From the NCBI GenBank assembly GCA_964036295.1, contig OZ038462.1:9124267-9188266 (forward strand): DNA of 64,000 bases, written 5' to 3'. The stretch is from Plumapathes pennacea. Lineage: Eukaryota > Cnidaria > Anthozoa > Antipatharia > Myriopathidae. This document shows positions 21,414 through 32,689 of this stretch, piece by piece (the first letter of the stretch is position 1; each line of letters opens with the position of its first letter). Made by a program: the position numbers and the translations under genes. The notes below the pieces were generated by a model, which saw only the letters and a list, made by a program, of their open reading frames with translations, made no database searches and was not told where the DNA came from.

Positions 21414-24400
21414 ATGTCCATGGAAAGAAAGAAGTTAGGATCGAACTTGGAAATGTCACTCTGTCGAGAGCATCGTGAAGGTGGCTGGGGGTGGTTTGTG
21501 TGTTTTGCAACGTTCCTGGTGAATTTTATTGTCTTTGGTATCCACAATTCCTTTGCTGTCATCTATGCAAATCTGGTTAATGAGCAGGATCTAGGGATGG
21601 CTGAAAGTGGTATGTATACCTTCCCTATAATAATATTGTATATTTTTTGACCTATTGTAATGATTAATTAAACCTACAGCATGAACAATATCTAGATTAT
21701 CTAAATGCTAACACTACAGATCATGCCCAAATATTGTTTGAACCAAGGATTTTGAACAGTATTTAGTTAAAATTGTGATCATCCAGATGGTGCTCAAATC
21801 TAGTGTGACAACATACTGTACATTGTTCAATAAATCACACAAGTTGCAGTGGGCTCCCATTGATAGTTTATCCCCAGGTTTTAGTATTTAAAAAATGATG
21901 GCTGTCATGAAATATGTATACAATCAATAAAATATATAAAACAAGAAGAATCTTTGAAGTAGCTGCATGATTGCAAAATGGCTGAGTCCAAGGTACCAAT
22001 TTGCCTCTGCCCTTTTAAGTGCATGATTGTTATACTGATTTGCACAGTACTGTTTTTATAACCCTACCTATGAATATGATATGATGGGCTAAGCCTGGTC
22101 TAAGGTAACTAGTGTTGCAAATACATGATTATTCATGTTGCAGTAGACACAGCAAGGACATGCCTTCCTTATCTGTCTCCATGGTGATTAAGAATAATAT
22201 TGATTATAATATTACAGTTGCAGTGAGCTTTGGTGTGATCTCATCAATCTCCCGACCAACCTTCAACCCTCCCTCTGTATACAGAATGTGCCTTCTGCAA
22301 AGTCACATCAATCTTTTGGCAAATTTTCATTCAGGACTAGGAGTGGGCAGAGGCAAAAACTACAGAAGTAGAATTGGGGGCCTAACCCCATTACTACTCC
22401 ATGATGAAAAAACAAACAGGAACAAATGGGAGTGCCTGCATTGCAGGCTTCCGACATAAATGAGGCCTCGTCTTTCAAAAAATTCTGGCAACTTTTTTAT
22501 TTACTGTATGTGACAAACAGAATGGTAACATTTTGATTCAGCTACCCCAATCCTCCACCAGCCCCCCCCCCCCCCCCCCACCCCACCCCCCTGCCCAACC
22601 CCTTAATTGAGTGTGACCCAGAGCATAAAATGTCAATATATAATTATTCAGTGTAGTAATAAACCCATTTGTTTGTTTTTGTAAAGCATGGGTTGGTGCT
22701 TTGGCCGGCTCATTAAACTTCTTCTGTGGCCCACTGACCTGTGTGCTGTGTGACTGGTTTGGCTGCCGAAAAGTAGCACTTGGTGGTACGCTTCTGTCCA
22801 TAAGTGGACTCTTTCTGACATCATTTGTCCAACAAGCACCACTCATGTATTTAACGTACGGACTGATGTGGGGAGTTGGGTCCAGCTTTTCTTTCATACC
22901 ATCGATCATTATGCTGGGGAAATATTTTAACCGCCGTCTTGCATTTGCGAACGGGATTGGTACTTCTGGCAGTGGATTTGGGTCTCTTGCAGCAGGGCCT
23001 GGGATCAATTACCTGTTAGCCAATCTTGGTTGGCAAGCTTCGCTGCGCATTTTGAGTGGGGTGGCGGCCTTGCTTGTTATTCCCGTTATCTTGTACAAGC
23101 CCGTTCAGTCTGCGGAGGAAAATGATGAGAAACCCAAGAAACGTTTTTCAGACATTTTTGATACATCCATGTGGCAGAACAGAGCATATTTGTATTGGGT
23201 TGGAACTGTTGCTGTGTTTCAGTTTGGCTATGCTGTGCCATTTGTACACTTGGTAAGTACTAGTGTGCCAGTACCGGTATCTTTAAATACTGACGTTTTA
23301 ATACTCTTGTTGCTGTTTAATTCTTGTTGGCATTGCCTATGACTCCCAGTGAGTGAGTGGATGATTAAATGAACAAATGGGCGGATAGATGGATGAACAA
23401 ATGGATGGGTGAAATAAAATAATATCTTTTTAATGAGTGAATGAATGAGTTCATAAAAGAATAAATGAATATTAATGAATTGACAGTTGAATGGGATGGG
23501 TGCATGAATGAAATGAGAAATTCAGAATCCTAATGGCCTTAGAATCCACATAAATCTAACATTAACATTGGTTTGGAATCAGGAAATTATCCGCAATGGT
23601 TTGGAACTTGAGAATCTACTTTTGGGCAATGAATCCAAAAATGCACAACAGTTTGGAAATCTAAAATCCAAAAACCTGAAGTCTGGACTTTAGGACCAGC
23701 CTTGGTAGACTCTCATGCAGGCCAATATCTTATTGTTATTTATTGTATTACTATTAGGTAAAGTATGCCGACGATATTGGAATCCCAGAGTCTAAGGGAG
23801 CCTGGTTGATCGGGATCCTATCAATAACCTGTACTGTTGGGAGAGTTGTATTTGGTAAAATTTGTGAGCTGCGCCGAGTGAACAAACTCTATGTTTATCA
23901 ACTTTCGGTCTTCTCAATTGGCCTGGCGAGTTTACTGTGCCCCATGGCTAACAGCTTCACAGGCCTTGTACTGTATAGCGTCACGTTCGGCTTCTTTGAC
24001 GGCTGTTTTGCTGGACAGCTTGTTGTCATAACTGCTCAAATTGTTGGAAAAGGAAAACTTTCCCAGGCAGTGGGGAACATGTTTGGAATTGTGGCGGTTC
24101 CCATGACACTTGGCCCCCCCTTTGCAGGTGAGATAAAAAGTAGTGCACCCATGCGGGCTTTTTTGGCAGTTATGAGGGAGGGGAGGGGAGTGGACAAACA
24201 GAACCTTTAAACACGATTGTATAATGGGTTCTTTGCACGGAAACTGGCACGAGCTTTAAAGCGAGGCTGTCCTGGCATAACTGAGAGAGTTACCTTGGAA
24301 ATTTGTGCACGTAACTCCCTAAATGAAACATGTGCATATCTTCTGAAGACGCCTTGGTACTTTAGAGCGATAGGAAACTCTCTTGGTTCATGTCTGGCAA

Positions 24401-25264
24401 ATTGGGTGGCGAATTTTGTGCCAGATTAGCCTCGCTTTGAATCCAGGATGGCGACACCGTGCAATGAGCGAATTGTGGCACTTCACGTGATTCTACAGGA
24501 TTGCTGGTCACAAGTGAGATAGACAGTGCTGAATGTCACAGTGTTTTAGGCAGTGGGCGAGGGGAGAGTATGAAAAGAGTAGGGCTGGGAGGGTTGTTGG
24601 AAGACTTCATGTTCAGTGAAGTACAAATCCTTTGCTTTTTAGCCTATATCGTGTCCCTATTTCTGATTGGCCTTAGTCTGTGACCAATAAGAGTTCAAAA
24701 ACTTATTGTTGACGTCACTCAGCCACAACGCAGGGCGTGCAGTCGGCGCTTTATGTGAATTTTTGTAACAAGGAAGTGCCGTTAAAAATCGGGAGTCAAC
24801 TTTTTAATGCATGAGCAAAAACACAAAGTGCGACCATCAAAAGAAAGCTGCAAAGGAGTCCATTTGTTTTGCAATTTCTTGACTTTAGTGAAAAAAAGTA
24901 AATGGTAAAAAAAGGTATAACCTCAAGGTTTCTGATAAAAACCACTTGTCCAGAAATTAACTAGCAAAGCTCTTGTGTTTTCTTTTAGTTCAGTACTATC
25001 TTGACATTTTACTGTAAGTCGATAGAACGCCTGACTCTGTTTGCTTCTTCAACAGGGTGGTTGCACCAGGCGTTTGGTAATTACGACGGAGCTTTCTACG
25101 CTTGTGGTGGTGTGGCGATCCTCTCCTCTCTCCTGATTTTTGGAGTATCGCGCGTGTTACGGAACGATTCAGAAAAGAACTCCGAAGAATCGAGCACTGG
25201 TGTGGAGAGTTCTTCTTTGTCGAATGAAACTGACTATTTTGTAGTTAAAGAAACTGTTCTTTAG
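21414..25264 (+). CDS. SLC16 transporter, MCT8/MCT10-like, four exons
   Basis: The product is a 446-residue major-facilitator-superfamily carrier of the monocarboxylate transporter family. Exons: 21414-21609, 22687-23252, 23758-24127, 25056-25264, all GT/AG with consistent phases. MCT signature 1 is EGGWGWFVCFATFLVNF (residues 22-38, first membrane segment). Signature 2 is YFNRRLAFANGIGTSGSG in segment 5. AWVGALAGSLNFFCGPL and DWFGCRK resemble MCT8/MCT10 (thyroid hormone and aromatic amino acid carriers) more than lactate MCTs. A charged loop (SAEENDEKPKKRFSDIFD) splits the two six-helix halves. The C-terminal tail is cytosolic and acidic/Ser-rich. The start is an ATG with GAAACG before it, just after an acceptor-like TTTTAGACAG that suggests a 5' UTR intron. 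The substrate cannot be told from sequence. Confidence 0.9.
22561..22590. repeat. Poly-C tract in SLC16 intron
   Basis: About 28 nt are almost all C, followed by CCCACCCC blocks. It lies about 100 bp before exon 2. Confidence 0.7.
23345..23520. repeat. Degenerate GAATGA/GGATGA microsatellite
   Basis: Repeated GAGTGAATGAATGAG, GATGGATGAACAAATGG and related motifs in the second SLC16 intron, followed to 23690 by short GGTTTGGAA / AATCCA repeats. Confidence 0.6.
24128..25055. other. Third SLC16 intron
   Basis: About 930 bp with no recognised feature. An open frame at 24217-24429 has no family similarity. Confidence 0.5.
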
Positions 25265-26598
25265 CCGCAGCTATCTTTAGAAATTTTACAGTTTCCAAGA
25301 ATCACTTCTGCTCAACAGTTCGCCACTTTAAAGGACATTTTTGTAGTGAAAAAGAAAACAATCTTATACTTAATAATTCTACAATTCCCAAGAATAATTC
25401 TGCAAAATACCAAAGTACCTGCTGTTGGGTACTGCAGGTTTTTCTTGGCAGCTGTGCTCACTGTTCATGATATTTCGCAGTGAAAAAATAATTTGTTTTG
25501 GAGGAATTAGAAATTCTACAGTTTCCAAGAATGTTCCTCGGAAATGCGACCTATACCTGATGTGTGTCTTTTCGTGATTATATGGTAAGACTAATGAATG
25601 TGAAAGACTTCTAAGATTTTAATTAATAATATAGATCTATGTAACTAATTCTAATGGTTATAGTTCATTCCATACATTATACGATCATTGACATTTTTCT
25701 AAGTTAATACTTTGAACACGAAGTCCCGCTTTTAAAATAAAAAAAAAAAGGCTTCGTCCATTAAGACAATAATATGTACATAAATAGCTTTTGGTTGAGG
25801 GCATTTAAAGATTTGCGTGCCGTGTAAATGACAGCAAAAAGTTTTACTGATGTCTCCCGTGTAGAATAACTTGATTCGACCTGATGCATGAGCCATAAAA
25901 GTGTATATTCCGGTTGATCTACGCCGTGACTGTGTTGATCTGATCAGCAGCACATGGACATCACATATTTATAGACTAGCCTTCGAACAGATTCTCTTGA
26001 CTCAGAGAGTGGGACGCGGTGGAGGGGGAGGGGAGGGGTACCTAAAAGACCTTCGCAATTTCACTAAACGCTTTTGACGATTCTCTGTTTTATCAATATT
26101 GACTTGGTTGGCGGATGAGCTTCCTTGAGTTCTTTCGGGTTGTATCTCATCGCACGTCTTCGCCCTTTTCTCACCTGTTATTTCTGTTTGTTTGACGAGA
26201 AAAAGAGATAACAGCGCATTCGTGAGCTTAGTTTCACGACAATGTTAAATATTCAAGAATAACCTGCGCTATCCAGTTTTGTGAGATCTCGCTTACAGCA
26301 CGAAGCAGTTGATTTAAAGAGAAATTCTTCACGTGTCTCTGACTTTCCCTTCATGAATGATATGGAGAATTAATTTTGCAGTCACTTTCGCACCACCCCT
26401 CCCCTCCCCCGCTGTTTTTCTGTGCACGTCAAAAGCGTCGTGAATATTAAATATACAATGTAAAGAAAAAAATTCGATTAATTTCTCAAGAATTGTAATT
26501 TTTATACATATCCTATACATTTGGCACGAGAATTGCAATTTTAAAAACGCTATTTGCAGTATATAAACGAGATCTTCGGAGCTGTGTTTGACTGATGA
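25265..26598. other. Convergent intergenic region
   Basis: This is the space between the SLC16 stop and the minus-strand coiled-coil gene stop. A motif of about 25 bp (AATTCTACAATTCCCAAGAA type) recurs at about 25283, 25376 and 25507, giving a loose tandem repeat of about 110 bp. An A run lies at 25738. No gene. Confidence 0.5.
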
Positions 26599-27285
26599 CT
26601 AGAGCAAAGAGCTCATCTGTTTTTTCTCGCACTCACGCTCTTCCTCGCTTGTCAAATCAATGACGAAGCCATTTACGGCGATGACTGGAATCTGCGGGTC
26701 TTTCTTTCGGTCCGATGCACGCTTCACTTTCCGTCGGACGGGGGAATTAACTGGCGAAGGCGCATGTATCGATTTGCCTTCACTATTCACACAACCAAAC
26801 ATTCCAACAGACGCTAGAATAGTTGGGTCCTCGTAGAAGAAATAGAACTCGATCCCGTCGCTTTCCGTTGGTGCAGAATCGAACTGTAAGCCATTTAGCT
26901 CCTGTAATTGTTTCAACAGCGCCCCATCCCACTCTTCAATTTCCGCAACGACCTCTTCGTTTAAAACGCCGTTTGTGTACTCCACCGCGTTGTTAACTTC
27001 CTCTAAGTACATTTCCAGCTCTGCCTTCTGATATTCCAAAGACAAATGCTTCAGAGAGATCATTTCCTTTACTTGAGACACAGCCTTGCTTTCATATTCG
27101 CTCACTTCTTGTATGAGTCGATCGGCGGCCTTACGGATTTCGGCGATGGTTTCAAAACTCCGTTCTGTGACCCTTTTTATCATATCATCAACGTTGGAAA
27201 TGATACATTCGATAGAGACAGCCAAGCTCTTCGCTTCTTCTAGCTGTTCTTCGAGCTCGAACCTCGCGTTTGCCGATAACACCAT
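26599..27285 (-). CDS. TRIM-like coiled-coil protein with C-terminal SIM, single exon
   Basis: A 228-residue intronless protein. It starts at the first ATG (MVLSANARFELEEQ); an upstream TTG in frame is not used. Residues 1-120 are helical and charged and resemble the B-box C-terminal coiled coil of TRIM2/3/71-type proteins (EYESKAVSQVKEMISLKHLS, YQKAELEMYLEEVNNAVEYT). No RING, B-box, NHL or SPRY domain is present. The middle is an acidic linker; then comes a basic stretch (SPVRRKVKRASDRKKD) that could act as a nuclear signal. The C-terminus contains VIDLTSEEE, the classic form of a SUMO-interaction motif. It may be a TRIM coiled coil separated from its enzyme domains or an unrelated coiled coil. 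A real gene is likely because a 228-codon frame with this composition is not expected by chance. Confidence 0.7.
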   Translation of the reverse strand: MVLSANARFELEEQLEEAKSLAVSIECIISNVDDMIKRVTERSFETIAEIRKAADRLIQEVSEYESKAVSQVKEMISLKHLSLEYQKAELEMYLEEVNNAVEYTNGVLNEEVVAEIEEWDGALLKQLQELNGLQFDSAPTESDGIEFYFFYEDPTILASVGMFGCVNSEGKSIHAPSPVNSPVRRKVKRASDRKKDPQIPVIAVNGFVIDLTSEEERECEKKQMSSLL

Positions 27286-29225
27286 CTTCGGGTTCGTAAA
27301 CAATTACTTTGTCACAGCGTGTAACCGATTGACCCGACATCCGCTGCCGGTTTTTAATTCGTTTTGTTATTTATTAAAGAAGTGTTCAAACGTTGGTTCA
27401 AGGCAAACATAGACTCACAACTCTGTCGTCACATCAAACGTCACGGATTCTTCTTATTGCAGGTTTGTGTCTTTACACAAACGGCGCAATAAAGTGCCTT
27501 GACGACCAAATCATTCCCAGCGTGATAGAATGGCCCGGGGTATCCTACTGTGATCTTTTACGTCCGGAGCTAATTAGGCCTGACATAAATTTGAAAAGCA
27601 AACAAAAGGAGATATTGAATTGCAAAATACAGAAATGTTTCTTCAGTAATAACCCTTTAGTTCTTCAGATCGCGGAATACTGTATATTTCTGGAGCACCG
27701 GGTTTAAGTGATTTTATGAATGCTTTTAGTGTGCAAGGAACTCCATCCGCCACTTTTAACCCTTCCTAAACCTACAGTCGAAATACTGGCGACGTTTCTA
27801 TTCTCTCAAGTACACATGTACCTTTTTAAGACACAAGTTTTTCAGGAAGATTTCAATGGGCGTACACTGTGGAAGCCAGCTGAGCAGTTGAAGAGGGTGA
27901 GAAAAGAGCCTTGGGAAGAGAATCAACCTCGTTCCCAGGGTCATCCGCGAAGAGAATGGCTCAGCGGACAGACACGCAGGCGCAGCTGTTCGCTTTTTCT
28001 TGCGCATGCTTTGCTCGTTTTCACCGACGTACAGTTTATGTGCTGGCTCATTCGTTTGCGTTTGCGTTGGACTGTCACGCATTCAAACCATCGACGTTCA
28101 AGCTGACTAGGGGGAAAAAAGCGAATTATTGAGCGGTAGTTTGTGTTTTCGCGAATTCATTCGTCATCTTTCGACCGGCCTTTCTGCGCCTGAACAAGAC
28201 CGAAGAGGAAATGACTGCACTCTAGGGTAGGGGTGGGGTGCAGTGGTATATAAACTACCCTATGATTTAATGTTATGAACCGATTTTCGCCAAAACATCG
28301 AGTCCAAGTGCGTCAAGCTCTCTCTCCCGTACTGTATATAGAATAAAGTTGAAGGCCAACTTATTTGTAATTTTCCGATATCATCAGTGAGTTTGCTACA
28401 AAGCGAGAGAGGGAAGTAGGAGAGCTGTTGCATTTACCAGAGCCCGGGGAAGAACAGTAAAGGTTGGCTTCTGTTAGTTACGCATTTTACACACGAAGTT
28501 TAACAGCCAACTGATTATATATCTGTAGTGTACATTTGTTTAATTTCATCTCTTTTATTCAAATTATTTTTCCTAGACTTCCTTTTAACTCGGCTCCCTT
28601 GCTTGTCATCAACACAGAACGGCTTCAAAGTCATAACACCTGCAAGTGTACATGATAGGCGATACAGCTGCCAAAGCCCTATTCATAACTTGATCCGTTC
28701 TACTCTGTCTGAATGATTGATCGTGGAGCTGAGGAGAGTGCCAGGACGTAAATTCATCTATCCGTTGTGGAGTGTGTTACCATGCTTGCACTGTTGATCG
28801 ACAGGCAGGCAAATAATTATCTCCTATTTCGTATTTACACCAACCGTAACTTTAAAAGGTGTTTACTCTTTGAGATACTGTACACACAAATAGTGTCATA
28901 TATAATATATGTCAAATAACGTAATCCCAAATCTTAGTGTTTTATGACATATTTCACACTACCGTCTTCTATTATTATATAAATATATAAATGTATATGA
29001 CATCGCCGGCTGCATCAATATTATAGTACATATGTTTCAAGACAGTTCATTACGCCCTTATTATTATGAAGAAATTACTTTGTTCAGGTTTTAGTAAACG
29101 CTCAAATTCGGAGAACGCCGCATTATCACTTATCCAATGGACAGTTGATCCAGCTATGAACATCTCTGTCACCCATGCTAGCTGTCTAGTCTAATTAGAG
29201 CACAACAGTCTTCGCCGTGCGTTAT
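27286..29225. other. Intergenic region, no gene supported
   Basis: 27925-27945 holds AACCTCGTTCCCAGGGTCAT, a remnant resembling the terminus of the element at 43494. Short TATATA-rich stretches occur at 28890-29010. Open frames at 27393-28132 overlap in several phases and have no family signal. Confidence 0.4.
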
Positions 29226-29227
29226 TT

Positions 29228-29853
29228 TGGGACTATTCCGCCTATTCCTATTCCGCAATAGACAATAATTCTGTTCTTTTGGGACCTATCCTGATTCCAG
29301 AATGAACAGAGCAGAATTCCGTCCATTTAGTTCTTCTCCTGATAGCAGAATTTGACGACACCCCTCTGTAACAGACCTGGTGAGACCTGGATGTTCCCAG
29401 GTTTTCGGTAAAAACTTCACCAGGTCATAAAATTTTCCATTATATATGTTTTATTGAGATTCCACCGGGGACGTAAAAAGTACACCAGGACACCAGGGAG
29501 GATAAAAACTTGGCAGGTAAAATAAAAAGTGGCAGTTCACCAGGGTCAGGAAGGCAAAAAATTTCTCTAGGAAGGGGAAAAAAACTCACCAGGTCGGGTT
29601 TTACCAGGTCTGTTGCAGAGGAGTGTTTGACGGAATAGACGGGATAGCGGTTTATTTGGAATGGACAGAATAGTTGGCAATCGTGTGTTTTTAGTGCTTT
29701 TTTTTTTTGTTTTGTTTTGTTTTGTTTTTGCCGTATTCTGTCACGTCAGCTATCCTGTTTTCGAAATAGCGCAAAGTCTGTTCTTTCAAAGAACTGGCAT
29801 TCTGTGTATTATGTTATTGCTATTCCGGAATAGGAATAAACGGAATAGTCCCC
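29228..29853. mobile_element. TIR element (GGGACTATTCCG ends) with nested MITE
   Basis: The left end is GGGACTATTCCGCCTATTCC, and the right end ATAAACGGAATAGTCCCC is its imperfect inverse. GGAATAG motifs recur in the subterminal parts. It is interrupted by the element at 29363-29621. Confidence 0.75.
29363..29621. mobile_element. Nested TIR MITE (CCTCTGTAACAGACCTGGT ends)
   Basis: CCTCTGTAACAGACCTGGT at the left end faces ACCAGGTCTGTTGCAGAGG at the right end, 18 of 19 positions inverse. CCAGG / CACCAGG motifs repeat inside. It sits inside the GGGACTATTCCG element. Confidence 0.85.
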
Positions 29854-29885
29854 AACGAATGCACCCTTGGTAAGATTCAGTGCGC

Positions 29886-30074
29886 AAAAAGACAAATTTT
29901 TCCAACAACTCAAGAAGAAACGTAGGAGTGATGTAGTGAGCATTCATAGTCACACCACTGTGTTTTGTCACGTCATTAGGTAGCAAATTCTCCTTACTGT
30001 GTGACATATCTTTGGTGTCAGAAAATGAAAAGAGAAAATTGGAGTTGATCACTCTCAGAAGTCAAAGGGGTTAA
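29886..30074 (-). repeat. Dispersed repeat (TTTCACTCC family), copy 4
   Basis: Read on the minus strand it starts TTAACCCCTTTGACTTCTGA, then GAGTGATCAACTCCAATTTT, matching the terminus of copy 3 (12175). Its first bases contain the TAA stop of the GPCR gene. Confidence 0.75.
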
Positions 30075-31081
30075 GCTGGGTGGACTTCCTGTCGTCCCAG
30101 GCGAACACAGAAAGTCGTCATCTGTCTCCAAACAGCGAAAAACTCTCGTCGAATCCTTTGATGCAAAGCACCGTACAGATAAGGGTTGATAGCGCCGTTT
30201 GCATAGTACAATCTGGACACCACAGATTGGACAAAAATTGACGCGCGCGTTCCCGAATGCAGCGACCAAATATTCAACATCATGTACGGCGCCCAAGAGA
30301 GAAATAGCACACCAACGATCGCTGAAAGAATCAGAGCTGTTCTAATCTCCTTCCTAATTGAGGAGTGCGGCTTTCTGAGGCAGTAACCGCCAGCCACAAC
30401 GTCAGAAATGCCGTCCGCAAAGCCTGCCTGAACCGTCGCGACGATTTCACGCTGTCGAGCGGCTTCAACTTCTTCTCTTATCTGCTTCGAGTGTCTTCTT
30501 GCCACTCTTAGAATACTGGCGTAGATTAGGATGATGGTTAGGAAAGGGAGGAAGTATATGGTCGTGAGTTTTACATAGGTGAAGCTGAACGATTTTTGGT
30601 AGTCGCTCTCGCAGAGCCAAAGACCTGGAATGAATTCGTATCTACTCCATCCAAGGAGAGGATAACACGCTGATGCAAGTGCGTAAAACCAAGTCCCCAT
30701 AATTACACCGACGCATCTGCGATTTGTAACCCGTGCTTTGTACCTGAGTGGGGTCAAGATTGCCAAGTAACGATCGACACTTACGGCCAGAAGCGTCAAC
30801 ACAGATACTGAACTAAGAGAGTGTTGTAGGAAACCGTTTAGTTGACACATCGCAGAGCTGAATGTCCACCGCCCGTTTAATGAAGAGCGAATTCCGAGTG
30901 GAAGCAGAAAAAGACCAACGAGGATTTCATTCACAGCCAAGTTGATGAGAAGGAAGCCCGAAGGACAATGTAGACAGCGGACACGACAGATTAACCCGCA
31001 AAGAAAGATATTGCCTGCTACTGTAAGTACAATTGTTAAAATGGTGATGCTTACTTCAACGATCTTAGCTTCCTCTGGCAT
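30071..31081 (-). CDS. Class A (rhodopsin-type) GPCR, single exon
   Basis: A 336-residue seven-helix receptor of the plasma membrane; the ligand is not predictable. Landmarks: GN in helix 1 (N24), LINLAVNEILVG in helix 2, Cys79 before helix 3 and Cys157 in loop 2 (disulfide pair), VDRY (102-105), W131 in helix 4, Pro179 in helix 5, FLSWAPY (260-266) in helix 6, and NPYLY (299-303) in helix 7. Intronless structure and a very short outside N-terminus are typical of cnidarian amine/melatonin/opsin-like receptor expansions. Helix 2 position 2.50 is Glu52 rather than the near-universal Asp, and helix 6 has S-W-A-P in place of C-W-x-P. The stop codon lies within an interspersed repeat. The start is an ATG and no splice signals are needed. 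Confidence 0.92.
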   Translation of the reverse strand: MPEEAKIVEVSITILTIVLTVAGNIFLCGLICRVRCLHCPSGFLLINLAVNEILVGLFLLPLGIRSSLNGRWTFSSAMCQLNGFLQHSLSSVSVLTLLAVSVDRYLAILTPLRYKARVTNRRCVGVIMGTWFYALASACYPLLGWSRYEFIPGLWLCESDYQKSFSFTYVKLTTIYFLPFLTIILIYASILRVARRHSKQIREEVEAARQREIVATVQAGFADGISDVVAGGYCLRKPHSSIRKEIRTALILSAIVGVLFLSWAPYMMLNIWSLHSGTRASIFVQSVVSRLYYANGAINPYLYGALHQRIRREFFAVWRQMTTFCVRLGRQEVHPA

Positions 31082-32340
31082 CGTGTTTTCTCTGGGCCTT
31101 AACTATAACAAGACTTGTGAGACTGATAAATTCCAGTTCCACCTCGAAGCGCCGATTGTCAGGGAGGCTGAGGGTATATTTCTGACTTGAAACGCCTTTT
31201 CTTCTTCCTCAATCAAACTGCAAGAGTATCCAAGCGGTGTGTCTCGATGATTTCTCTTTTGATGTGCTGCTCTGTTGTTGGCATATGAAACTTGTACTGT
31301 TTATTCACTCTGACTGCACTTGGCTGGAAATCACCGCACTTTGTCTGTATATGTATCTTCTCTTTGTCAACTAACTTAGTTACACCAGTGAGAGCTTATC
31401 TTTCTCTCTCACAGTGAAAGAATCTAAAAACAAGGGAGATGCAAGCAAAATTAGAAGGAAGCGGTCTGTTGATCAGTCAGCGATTTATGTATATTCACGT
31501 GTGTGAGTGCTGTATACTGCAGTATAGATACTAAATTGTTTAAACAGTTAGCGATTTTACTGTCAGTATCATAAACTTCGCTACTGCCTTCAATAGCATG
31601 TTTTTTTTTTGTTAAGATGCTTTTTCGATAAGCTGACAGAAATAATGCAGTAGTGCTGTACCTCGGATCAGAACTGATCACTATACAATTGTACGAAGTT
31701 TTAGTGATACTAAAATTATACTGATTCAGTCTTTTGTTTTGTAAAAAATAATCTTTTTCTCGTGAAAACACATTTTTGAACCAATTTTCTATGGCCAAAT
31801 ACTGCTCGGTTGCAGTGTGCATCTTTTTCTTATTAAAGTAACGTATAGTGGTGTTAGAATAATTATCCACAACTCGCAAATTACAGATGCATGTAAATCT
31901 TGGATGTTACTAAAACGGGCGGCGTCTTTGATCTCATTCCCTATCCCGGTCTTAGTATTAAACATCCTTTGGACGTTTCATAAGCATGGACTTCGTCTGT
32001 GTGTCTGTGATGTGACCAGCGAAAAGTTTTGACTTGTACATCTAAAAACTAGCAAGTGCTTATATATACGACAAATACTCTGGCAATAAAGAATTTACTT
32101 GGAGCTCAGCTGGAAGAGTAAACGGTTCTAGTTAGCTCTCATTTACCATTGAAAATGCGAGAGCAAATTGAGCGATCAGGGGGGGGGGGTGATTGTAAAT
32201 TTTTCGTCATTCACCGTTACAGCTGTACATTGAGCCCTCGGTACTAGCGTTTAGAGTCCGCCTTAGAGAAAGTTCAGTTACAGAGAAACAAGTGAAAAAT
32301 CAGCGAGAACCAAAATTGCATGCCGTCCGCCTAGGAGAGG
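31082..32340. other. Region upstream of GPCR, no gene seen
   Basis: This is the probable GPCR promoter and 5' UTR side. The minus-strand frame at 31451-31879 is AT-rich with no family signal. A short poly-G lies at 32179-32188. Confidence 0.4.
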
Positions 32341-32359
32341 TGTCCGCTTTAGAGACGTG

Positions 32360-32682
32360 TCCCGGGGGGGGGGGGGGGGGGGGTTCTCCTCAAATTTTGG
32401 GTGGGAGTGTGCCGCCCGGGACCACCCTATTTCAGACCAAAATTTGCGATTTTCAACCTTATTTCAGGCCAAAATTTTCGACCCTATTTTAGACCAAAAT
32501 GTGCAATCTTCGACCCTATTTCAGACCAAATATCAAAATTTCCGACCCTATTTCAGACTAAAATGCTAAAATCGATACCTTATTTCAGACTAAAATGCTG
32601 AAAATGATACCCTTTGGGGCGGCACATACCTATATGACTCATATATGGGAGTACCCTCCGCCCCCCCCCCCCCCCCCCCCCG
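32360..32682. repeat. CCCTATTTCAGACC element with poly-G and poly-C ends
   Basis: A poly-G run (about 32364-32382) opens the element and a poly-C run (about 32660-32681) closes it. Between them are six or more units of about 33 bp (CCCTATTTCAGACCAAAAT). AATTTTGGGTGGGAGTGTGC follows the G run, and GGGGCGGCACATACC precedes the C run. It is the same family as the interrupted copy at 9415-10240. Confidence 0.8.
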
Positions 32683-32689
32683 GGAGACG

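Noticed and set aside
23345..23700. Additional SLC16 exon
   Set aside because: The flanking exons join in frame (PFVHL|VKYADDIG) exactly as in other MCT proteins. The intervening DNA is microsatellite-like.
27286..27303. Longer start of the coiled-coil protein at 27303
   Set aside because: That codon is TTG. The ATG at 27285 is the sensible eukaryotic start.
31451..31879. 142-codon minus-strand frame upstream of the GPCR
   Set aside because: AT-rich, no recognisable motif, no conserved-looking block.
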